From assembly GCA_007644065.1 (NCBI GenBank), contig VJWN01000018.1:186001-250000 (forward strand): a stretch of 64,000 nt of DNA. The letters are read 5' to 3'. The stretch comes from Margaritispora aquatica. Its lineage: Eukaryota; Ascomycota; Leotiomycetes; Helotiales; Discinellaceae. Positions 55,848 through 64,000 of this stretch are shown one piece after another (the first letter of the stretch is position 1; each line of letters starts with the position of its first letter). The notes under the pieces were generated by a model that worked only from the letters and a program-made list of their open reading frames with translations, did not search any database and was not told the origin of the DNA. Both the position numbers and the translations under genes were made by a program.

Positions 55848-57780
55848 TTACTTCTTGCCCGGCACAGGAGGGGGTCCCATGTCAGATTTCTGCTTCTTAT
55901 TAGGAGGTAGAGGAGGTGGTCCCATACTGCCCATAGAACTCGAAGTTCCACCGACCTGCGTGAAAGTTCCACCTTTGAACCACCTATCCTCCTCTGCCTT
56001 CCGCTTCCTCTCCATCTCAGCTTGCATTTTTGGCACCACTAGCTCAAGACCCTGTACGGGTGTAAAGGCCAACGATGATGCAGTACCAGCGCCTGCACCA
56101 ACGGTTGACCCTACACCAGAAGCACGCAAGCCTTTCCCGCGGAGGTCAATACCGGCACCAGGACTCTGACCAAAGCCACGAAGAGATGACGCCGAACCAC
56201 CTATTGGAGTTGCACCACCCCAGCCTTTGTTCTTTGCACTCAGCTTGGCCTTGGTACGCTGGTCGATTTGAAGATTTCGGATACGACCGTCGTTCGCTTG
56301 ACCAATCATACCGAGACCCTTGGTTCCCTCGCCCGTGCCATAACCGACTTCTCGCTCCTCCTTACCAAATGCCATCCTGTTCTGTGCCTTTCGCAAATCA
56401 GTCATTGCGGTAGCCTCCTTGGCCTTCCGTGCTCGTCGACCTCCACGTTTTCGCGCTGGCTTGTCATCTGGGGCCGGCAGGGCGCGCTGACCCTTGTTTG
56501 GAGGTGGTTCTGTGAGCTTTTCTAAACGTTCCAAACAAGCGGCTTTGAGCTCTTCCCCAGTTGATCCATCAGGACTGTTGTGTACACGGTCCACGCGTGC
56601 AGCTAGAACAACCTTCGCAGAGACGATTCGCATCGCTTGTCGCTTAAGGTCGTTGGGTATACCTTTAATGATGGGAGAGTGGTACAAGAATCCTTGCTGT
56701 CTCACTCCAACATTAGTCGCAAAACCTGTACCCGATTGCTTCTTGGATCCCAGTGGTGGTAAGTTACAAGCTGGTGTCTTGGCAAGGCCTGTCAGACCTC
56801 CGGCAAAGTTAAGAAGTTGTGCTGCTGTGAGAGATCCTATAAGTGCTGTAAGATTTGGCGCAAACAAGTTCATTCGCGATTGAACATAATCGGTCAAAGT
56901 TCTCTTGGCTTTATCCAGTGCTAAAGTCATGTCGCAAGCTCTCATAACCCTTTCAAGCTCAGCCGGGGTCATTTCTCGTCCTTTCGTAGTCGTAGCTTCC
57001 ACGGTAACAATCATGACTGAGGGCCCATCGAGAACAGATCTGAGTGTAGCTCCAAGCTTGTTGTCTTTTGAAGTTTGAAGAGCCTTGATACTGTCCCCGT
57101 CCATAGGTCCATTACCAATAATAGTTACAACTTTCGCATAGTCCAAAGGATTGGTAACCAATGTCTCCAGCTCGGGGAATCGGATCGAGTAGTGGTCTCT
57201 AATAAACTTGTGAACAATCATAATCTCCGTGTCGATAGATGTCGAAAGCGTGTTGGACTGCGTTAACAAATGGTACTCGGGATTATCTTCGATGGATCCA
57301 ACAAACGTAGTCTGCCTGTCAGAGGGCAACGATTGAAAATGTGCGATTTTCTGTAGGATCGCGGTGATGTCAGGGCTATTGCACAAAGGTATAGATGTAA
57401 ACCCTTGAATCTTCAAAATGGAGGTAACAGGGGAATTGAGAAGTACTAACCTCCAAGACGGGCTCCAGTGTCTTCATCAAACGCGCGACACTTCGTACAT
57501 CATCAACCCCACCAAGCTCCATCTTCTCGACCTTTGCCTTCGTTTCCTCTTCATCTTCGACATCGACACCAGAGTCGTTCACGCCAGTCATCTCTTCATC
57601 GTCCTCAACCTCTTCTTCATCGCCATCAAGCTCCATGCCACCATTCGCACTCGAGTTTGGCTTGACAAGCCCATTCTTCAGATCCTCGCCATCAGGAAAT
57701 AGCCCTTCATTCTGATTTTCTTCGCCCTCAGATCCAGAATCCTCAAAGTCCTGAAGCAGTTCATCTGCGAGAGTCGACAT
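55848..57780 (-). CDS. PRP31: Prp31, U4/U6.U5 tri-snRNP splicing factor
   Basis: Exon 1 57451-57780 and exon 2 55848-57410 give 630 aa from ATG 57780 (MSTLADELLQDFED); the frame extends upstream only by 24 codons without support. The intron is 40 nt (GTTAGT...AAG). The N-terminus is very acidic. The NOSIC/Nop region (about residues 190-350) includes TNPLDYAKVVTIIGN, the ALDKAKRTLTDYVQSRMNLF helix, APNLTALIGSLTAAQLLNFA and the Nop motif GVRQQGFLYHSPIIKGIPND, which binds the 15.5K-U4 snRNA complex. The C-terminal domain is basic (RKRGGRRARKAK) and then Gly/Ser/Pro-rich. Prp31 bridges U4/U6 and U5 snRNPs. The gene is divergent from CLF1. Confidence 0.95.
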
Positions 57781-58035
57781 CTTGTTGTGTTGTGATTGAG
57801 TTGTCGTTTGTGAAAGAAAGTTCAGTGATGAAGGGAAGACAAGGTTGAGCAAGGCTGACGCATAAAATTCGGGATCTAAATTGCAGCCTCAAAGATATTG
57901 AGTACTCCACCACTTACACAGCCAAACACGCTTCTCAAAAAAGTTGTCAAACGCGTTTGTGTTTGCATCTTGCGAAGTCTTGATCCTCTGCTTATCTCAA
58001 TTGTTACACATTCTGAAATATCTACTTCGCCCATC
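57781..58035. promoter_or_regulatory. 255-bp bidirectional promoter, PRP31 / CLF1
   Basis: The start codons of two spliceosome genes on opposite strands are separated by 255 bp, so their promoters and leaders must overlap. No obvious TATA box; the CLF1 side is pyrimidine-rich. Confidence 0.7.
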
Positions 58036-60114
58036 ATGGAGTCCACACGAGGACCGCCGAGGGTCAAGAACAAGGCGCCGAGCGCAATCCAGATTTCTGC
58101 AGAACAGCTCTTGCGAGAAGCTGTAGATAGACAAGATCCAGGACTTCAAGCGCCTACTCAGCGATTTGCTGATCTCGAAGAGCTCCATGAGTTCCAGGGC
58201 AGGAAGAGGAAGGAGTTTGAGGACTACTGCCAGAGGAATCGGATAAACATGAGCAATTGGATGCGATATGCTCAATGGGAATTGGAACAAAAAGAATATA
58301 AGCGCGCCAGGTCAATCTTTGAACGAGCTCTAGATGTGGATGCGACCTCTGTGGTGTTATGGATTCGATATGTGGAAGCAGAGATGAAGACGAGGAACAT
58401 CAACCATGCACGAAATCTTCTTGATCGCGCTGTTACATTGTTACCAAGAGTCGACAAACTGTGGTACAAATATGTCTACATGGAGGAGATGTTGGGAAAT
58501 ATCCCAGGTACTCGGCAAGTCTTTGAGCGCTGGATGTCTTGGGAACCAGATGAGGCAGCTTGGAGCAGTTATATCAAGCTGGAGAAGCGGTATGGCGAAT
58601 TTCAAAGAGCAAGGGAGATTTTCCAGCGCTTCACAATGGTGCACCCAGAACCGAGGAATTGGATCAAGTGGTCAAGATTTGAGGAGGAGTACGGTACCAG
58701 CGACTTGGTCAGAGAAGTCTTTGGAGCAGCAGTTGAAGCATTGGGTGAGGAGTTTATGGATGAGAGGTTATTCATCGCATACGCTCGCTATGAGACGAAG
58801 CTTAAGGAGTACGAGCGGGCTCGAGCCATTTATAAGTATGCCTTGGACCGCCTTGCAAGATCAAAATCAGTTTCTCTGCACAAAGCCTATACCACGTTTG
58901 AGAAACAGTTTGGTGATAGAGAAGGTGTTGAGGATGTCATCCTCTCGAAACGACGAGTACAGTATGAAGAACAAGTCAAGGAAAATCCAAAGAACTACGA
59001 TGCTTGGTTCGACTATGCCAGATTAGAAGAGACATCTGGCGATGTAGACCGTATTCGAGATGTATATGAGCGTGCAATTGCCCAGATTCCTCCAACGCAG
59101 GAAAAGCGACATTGGCGAAGATACATTTACCTGTGGATCTTCTATGCTATATGGGAGGAGATGGACTCCAAGGATATTGAGCGAGCGAGGCAAATCTACC
59201 AGGAGTGCTTGAAGTTGGTTCCGCATAAGAAGTTTACATTCGCTAAGATCTGGCTGATGAAGGCCCAATTCGAAGTAAGACAGCAGAATCTGCCAGCCGC
59301 ACGGAAAACTTTGGGTCAGGCAATTGGCATGTGTCCTAAGGACAAGTTGTTCAAGGGTTATGTCGAGCTAGAACTCAAATTATTCGAATTCATCAGATGC
59401 CGAACACTGTACGAGAAGCATATCGAATGGAACTCAGCCAACTGCCAGGCATGGATCAAATTTGCCGAGCTGGAACGGGCCCTTGACGATCTTGAGCGTA
59501 CACGCGCCATCTTTGAGCTTGCAATCGACCAGCCAGTCCTTGACATGCCTGAATTACTGTGGAAAGCTTATATCGACTTTGAAGAAGAAGAAGGCGAGTA
59601 TCAGCGAACCCGGGCATTGTACGAGCGTCTGCTTGACAAGACCGATCACGTCAAAGTCTGGATCTCTTACGCACATTTCGAAATCAACATTCCAGATGAG
59701 GAAGACGAGGAGGAGGACGAGGCAGAGGAGAAGCCAGTCAGCGAGGTAGCCAAGATCCGAGCACGCAAGGTCTTCGAGCGTGCTCTAAAGAGTATGAAGG
59801 ACAAGGACCTCAAAGAAGAAGTATGTCCCCACGCCCCAATACACACTACCCTACCAAGTCCACTAACAGCCTCTCAGCGTGTATCCCTCCTCAATGCCTG
59901 GTTATCCTTCGAGCGTACTCACGGCTCAGAAGACGACATCGAGAAGGTGCAGAAACAGATGCCGCGCAAGACGAAGCGCAGGCGCAAGTTGGACGACGAT
60001 AGTTACGAGGAGTACATCGACTACATCTTCCCAGCCGATGACCAGCAGGCCGAGAAGCTCTCAAACCTCATGAAGATGGCTGAGATGTGGAAGAAGACTG
60101 GTGGGACGTTGTAG
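58036..60114 (+). CDS. CLF1: Clf1 / Syf3, crooked-neck-like splicing factor
   Basis: Start at ATG 58036 ([16 protein letters not shown]); 46 upstream in-frame codons are not family-like. The protein is almost entirely half-a-TPR (HAT) repeats, about 15 of them, recognisable by W..Y...E and A R .IFERAL patterns ([40 protein letters not shown], and so on). An acidic loop near residue 560 and a basic [20 protein letters not shown] end follow. A 57-nt intron (59821-59877; GTATGT, branch CACTAAC, CTCTCAG) lies in frame without a stop and joins LKEE to RVSLLNAW, giving 673 aa, the usual length of the family. Clf1 is a scaffold of the NineTeen complex needed for spliceosome activation. Confidence 0.95.
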   Translation: MESTRGPPRVKNKAPSAIQISAEQLLREAVDRQDPGLQAPTQRFADLEELHEFQGRKRKEFEDYCQRNRINMSNWMRYAQWELEQKEYKRARSIFERALDVDATSVVLWIRYVEAEMKTRNINHARNLLDRAVTLLPRVDKLWYKYVYMEEMLGNIPGTRQVFERWMSWEPDEAAWSSYIKLEKRYGEFQRAREIFQRFTMVHPEPRNWIKWSRFEEEYGTSDLVREVFGAAVEALGEEFMDERLFIAYARYETKLKEYERARAIYKYALDRLARSKSVSLHKAYTTFEKQFGDREGVEDVILSKRRVQYEEQVKENPKNYDAWFDYARLEETSGDVDRIRDVYERAIAQIPPTQEKRHWRRYIYLWIFYAIWEEMDSKDIERARQIYQECLKLVPHKKFTFAKIWLMKAQFEVRQQNLPAARKTLGQAIGMCPKDKLFKGYVELELKLFEFIRCRTLYEKHIEWNSANCQAWIKFAELERALDDLERTRAIFELAIDQPVLDMPELLWKAYIDFEEEEGEYQRTRALYERLLDKTDHVKVWISYAHFEINIPDEEDEEEDEAEEKPVSEVAKIRARKVFERALKSMKDKDLKEEVCPHAPIHTTLPSPLTASQRVSLLNAWLSFERTHGSEDDIEKVQKQMPRKTKRRRKLDDDSYEEYIDYIFPADDQQAEKLSNLMKMAEMWKKTGGTL

Positions 60115-60961
60115 GGAGATTAAAACAAGATTGTAGTACTAGATTAGCGAAATGAATGTGTGCAAGTAAAGCTATCTACCATCTCGAATGTATAAATCCT
60201 GATGAAACCGATTTTCCCTCCGGATCACCTCGTTATAAGCTTATGTAATATCATAGGTTGCACACGTATTTCTCCAGTAAATTAGTCGTTATGTTCTGCT
60301 GTGATAAAATGATATTTATAATTTGTCAATAAATGTAATCTTCGTTCTTCTATCTAGAGCACCTAATTAATCTTCGAGTATCAATCTCTCCACTGTATCG
60401 TAGGCAGCTGTCCTCGACTCTTCTCTTTAGCACTAGCTATTTACCACAGCTATGACATATAATCGTTGTAAACATATATATGTATAGTATATGCCCATGT
60501 AACAAGTTCTACCCACTATGTCTCCACTAGCTCACAAAGAATATCTCGAGTTCTTGCGTAAATTTCTTCTTTCTACCTCTAATGATGTACTTGGCCGAAT
60601 GTAAGCATTGCAGTTGAGGATAAAAGATGACGTGAAACTACTCCAGAGCCCAAAACAAATACCTGAACCTAACCATATAAAATCTAGATTTCCAGAGTTG
60701 GCTGCTAGGAATTCATGAGCACACGAAACATCACCTCCACTTCAGTCAATTAATTTCCTCGCACCAAAACAATAAAATTCGTATGTAGGAGATTAGTGAA
60801 CAAGCTCGCAAGCTGTGATATCTACGCTGCCGCCAAACTACACAATAGCATAAAACAAATGTTTTCCTCATCCAAGGGCCTAACCATATCCTTACAGCAT
60901 GCACGCATTAATTAACCCTACCCGCCCCATTGGTATCCAACCCTCACACCTGAGTCGATTC
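60115..60961. other. intergenic, 3' flanks
   Basis: About 850 bp between converging genes, AT-rich, with TATATATGTATAGTATA-like sequence near 60475-60495. No gene is seen. Confidence 0.45.
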
Positions 60962-63900
60962 TCATTCCTGAATCTCATGCTCACTCTCCTTGCCGGGCCC
61001 ATGTCCAGGCCTATGTTGATATCCCTGATTAAACGCGCCCGCAATATTATCCCTCTTCCTCCCAACCATATCCGCAGCATTCTTGTAACCCAGGAGAGGA
61101 ATAGTCATACCATAGGACCTCGTCTTGCCCTCACGATCAGACTGGTCCTTCTCAACTCGAATGGCTACGTCCAAGCTGCCATCTTCACCCCTACCATGAC
61201 TTTCGACGAGCGCGGCCTTGTGGACGGTGCCTGCATCGACTTCACCTTCGTGAAGCCATGAGTGGCCGTCTTTGGCTTTGACCGAAGATGCTTTGGATGG
61301 TGCAATTGAGCCATCAACATCGGCCGAGAGATGGCCATTAGTAGAGTGACCATTCGTAACTACACCGTTGGTTTCAGTGCTGGCAGTTTGTTGCGTAACG
61401 CCATTGAAATTCTCGGTGATCATCGCCCAATTTCGACTTGGCATAGTTACTTTGTTGAAACCTGCTGTCTTACTGGACTCTCCCGGGTCCCTATCGAAAA
61501 AGTTCATTAAGGTCTCGTCTGTGCTTGTGTCCAAATGATGGAGCTTGTTTCTCCGTGCAAGAAGGTTTGCTACGGCTTGAGGTGGTGGTTTGTTAACGAT
61601 AGCCGAAGAAATTATGTTTGCCATGTAGCGATGGTCCTCATTAATTGGAATATTGAGCTTTGGATTCGAATAAAATCGTCCAACAGCAGCGAGATGCACA
61701 TCTCCTCCAAGAATCGAGATTCTGACAGAAAATTCAGCAGCTAATGCCTGTAGTTGGTGCACAATAAACAGGCGCTCCTTCTTATGGGTCTTGGCAGTGT
61801 AATGATCATCCAAGTCGTCAAGTAAATCTACACTTCCATCAAAGTGGTTAAAGAAGCCACCACCTAATTCTCATTAATAGTTGCTTAGACCTCTTAAGAA
61901 TGTGAACTTACCAAACCCAAATCTCTTATTCAAAAATTTGATTGGTGCGATAATTGGACTCGAGAAGATGTTCTCTAGCCAAGTCAAGCGCTACACCTCG
62001 TTAGAACTAACATTGATAACTTGTACAGTGCTACCTACAGGATACGCGATTGGAATACCCAATAGGACAATCAGATGTTTGATAGGAGTTGAAGATGATT
62101 TTGCAGCACCAAGCTCCTTGCGCAGCCTTGCGAATATTATGTCGTAAGTCTCTGGGTAATTGACTTGTTTACGAGTTCGCTAAAGGCTTGGTAAGTCAAA
62201 ACCTCAGCGTTTGTGATGGAGGATCTATACCTCTGTTCGTGCATCAATACCGAAGAATGCTATCCTTGCTCCAAGTCTGGCATAAATGCTTCGTGAGTGT
62301 TCTGCAACATAGGGCTAGGAGGAGGTTAATGCTGTACTATGATATTACTGCCACGACAAACTTACTCCTGGTTTGGCGCCAATAATGTAACCTGAGTCAA
62401 TTTCTGGCTCACTTAATACGAAAGTGTTTTGCAATTGTCTAGGGTCATCTTCTACACCATGATGACCTGTTGTTTGCGGTGCATCTGCGCGATGTGTTAG
62501 TTTGTTCTTGAGTCTAGACTTGAGAGAGATTTTGAGTTCATTAAATGTGAAAATGTAGCCTGTACCAGTAGTATATGTTGACCTTGGTGGGGCAAGGTGG
62601 TGTTGAAACAGCAGGTAGTATTTGTTCGCACATCCTCCTATTCCTCTGAAGACGGAACAACGCATGAATTCATCCACGTATGAGCCAAAACCGTCGATAA
62701 TCTACTCATGTCAGTCTACCTAGTTTCGGCACTTCAAAGTGCAACTTACATCATGGTCATCCCAAAGATTCAGTTGTGCAATTTGACCGTTAGCTGTAGC
62801 AAATGGTTCTGTACCATACCTATTCCACCGGTTAATTTTTGGCTTGACAGAACACAAGAGCTGCTATGCTTACCATCGAATATAATTATTGACATAGTAT
62901 TCGTCACATTCTCGTCGCAGCTTTTCCGGGAATGGATACTCTCGCCTTTTCACAGGATTGCCAATATCAGTCCACGGCCTTAGTGGACCTGCAACTCTGA
63001 TGCCATCATTATAGATCTGATCTCCTCCACCAAGCCTACACACAGAAGTATTAGTATCTATGCAAGTCACTTGACAATCAAACACCTACATTACATGGAA
63101 AGGAGCCCTCTCATGCACTCTCATAACATCATTCCATAGCGCCGCGCCACTCCAAGCATCCTCATCAGTACCAACACTGAAACCATTACAAGAGTGAAAC
63201 ATTATTCTCATAGAATCTGTGATTGCTGGAACATAGAAGTGCTGCAAATCTCGCTTTTTTTGATCGCTTGGAAACGTTAATCCGGGTATCTTGTATTCGC
63301 ATCGCAATTCAGACTGCTGCATTGGGACAACAAGGTCAAATCGCCAGAACGTATTGGCAGAATCTGAATATAACTTTGTTCCTTTGACTTTGGTTGATCC
63401 ATCGCCTAGCTGGGAAGCATCCGAACTTGCACCATGCTCACCCGTACTTGAAGTTTGAGACATCCCCAGCACTGGCTGTTGTGCTTGCTCTGAATTGCCA
63501 TTTAGAGCTCCATTAGGCGCATGTATAGGACCGTTGCTGTGAGCACCATTAACCCCATTGCTCGTTGTCCCATTGATTGCATTCGACCGCTCTCCTCCGA
63601 AATTCACTTGCTCCTTCACAACCCATTTCAGCTCAGGTACCGCATGGCTCTCACCAGCTCCACCACCTTTAGTAACAATCAAAACGCTTCCAAACCAAGT
63701 CTCCCTCTCCATACGCCTGTAATTAAGCAATGGACCGCACCTAACCTCCAAGGTATGGCAGTCATCTACCACCTGGCGACCTCCGAGCGGATCAATGTTT
63801 TGCGGCGAGTCATTGCTATGCGCGTTGCCAGCCAGCATAATCGGCTTTGATTTTGTCCCTCCCGAACCAGCAGACTTGGGCGGATCGACACGATCCTGAT

Positions 63901-64000
63901 TCAAAAAGTCCGCGAGGTCTTTGCTGCTCTTGTCCGTCCCATTGGGTCTTCGTGGACTGGCATGACGGGCATATGAGCTGGATTCTTGATGTCTCCATCT
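60962..64000 (-). CDS. PhoD-like phosphatase, 5' end outside window
   Basis: Nine exons on minus: 63090-64000 (open to the window edge, no start), 62874-63035, 62750-62819, 62701-62566, 62366-62484, 62231-62314, 62039-62179, 61912-61990 and 60962-61863; every junction is GT-AG and keeps phase. The reading HVMLGGGDQIYNDG, then LNLWDDHDIIDGFGSYVDEF, HSRSIYARLGARIAFFGIDA, FFNHFDGSVDLLDDLDDHYT and RISILGGDVHLAAVGRFYSN gives the metallophosphatase core of PhoD-like proteins (Asp/His metal ligands in GGGDQ, DDHD, GGDVH). These enzymes use metal ions to hydrolyse phosphomono- or diesters. Asn/Gly/Ser-rich linkers interrupt the first and last exons, typical of fungal versions. The 81-nt intron 62485-62565 is in frame and lacks a stop. 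I cannot say whether the missing N-terminus has a signal peptide. Confidence 0.88.

Overview
The window is nuclear DNA of a filamentous ascomycete (Pezizomycotina; a leotiomycete is my best guess, from gene content only). The evidence is short spliceosomal introns of about 40-145 nt with GTANGT-like donors and CTRAC-like branch points, an intron-containing tRNA, a HET-domain gene relic, 2EXR, DUF3824-like and F-box genes, and fungal versions of Prp31, Clf1 and Cox19. Several apparent start codons of the longest open frames are TTG or GTG, so I moved starts to the first sensible ATG. Four introns are multiples of three without stops and hide inside single open frames.

Layout. 0.1-7.5 kb: a 2EXR-domain gene (-), an F-box/LRR-type gene (+) and a single-pass membrane protein (+). 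8.4-12.9 kb: a Pch1/cyclin K-T-type cyclin (-) and an unrecognised coiled-coil protein (-). 15.0 kb: tRNA-Leu(CAG) with a 30-nt intron. 15.4-18.3 kb: a decayed HET gene (-). 19.9-22.7 kb: a zinc-finger gene (+) whose first finger is interrupted by TGA at a cysteine position. 23.4-24.0 kb: a four-exon COX19 gene (-) with exons too short to stand out as open frames. 26.2-28.5 kb: a large Arg/Ser-rich DUF3824-like protein (-). 29.9-30.7 kb: a HAD hydrolase with two in-frame TAA codons (-). 31.9-36.6 kb: a membrane-anchored protein, a basic nuclear-type protein and an omega-like GST, all on +. 38.1-43.0 kb: phosphoketolase (-) and acetate kinase (+) head to head. 43.0-52.0 kb: about 9 kb without a convincing gene, rich in simple repeats. 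52.0-53.1 kb: a C2H2 transcription factor (+). 55.8-60.1 kb: PRP31 (-) and CLF1 (+) sharing a 255-bp promoter. 61.0-64.0 kb: a nine-exon PhoD-like phosphatase (-) that runs off the right edge.

Functional links. Phosphoketolase makes acetyl phosphate from xylulose-5-P or fructose-6-P, and acetate kinase turns it into acetate and ATP, so the divergent pair is a two-gene pathway. Prp31 (tri-snRNP) and Clf1 (NineTeen complex) are both spliceosome assembly factors and may be co-expressed from their shared promoter. Three loci (HET, HAD, zinc finger) carry apparent inactivating lesions while their neighbours are intact. I did not find a clearly new multi-gene system; the lesions, the possible GST fusion and the large gene-empty interval are the best leads.
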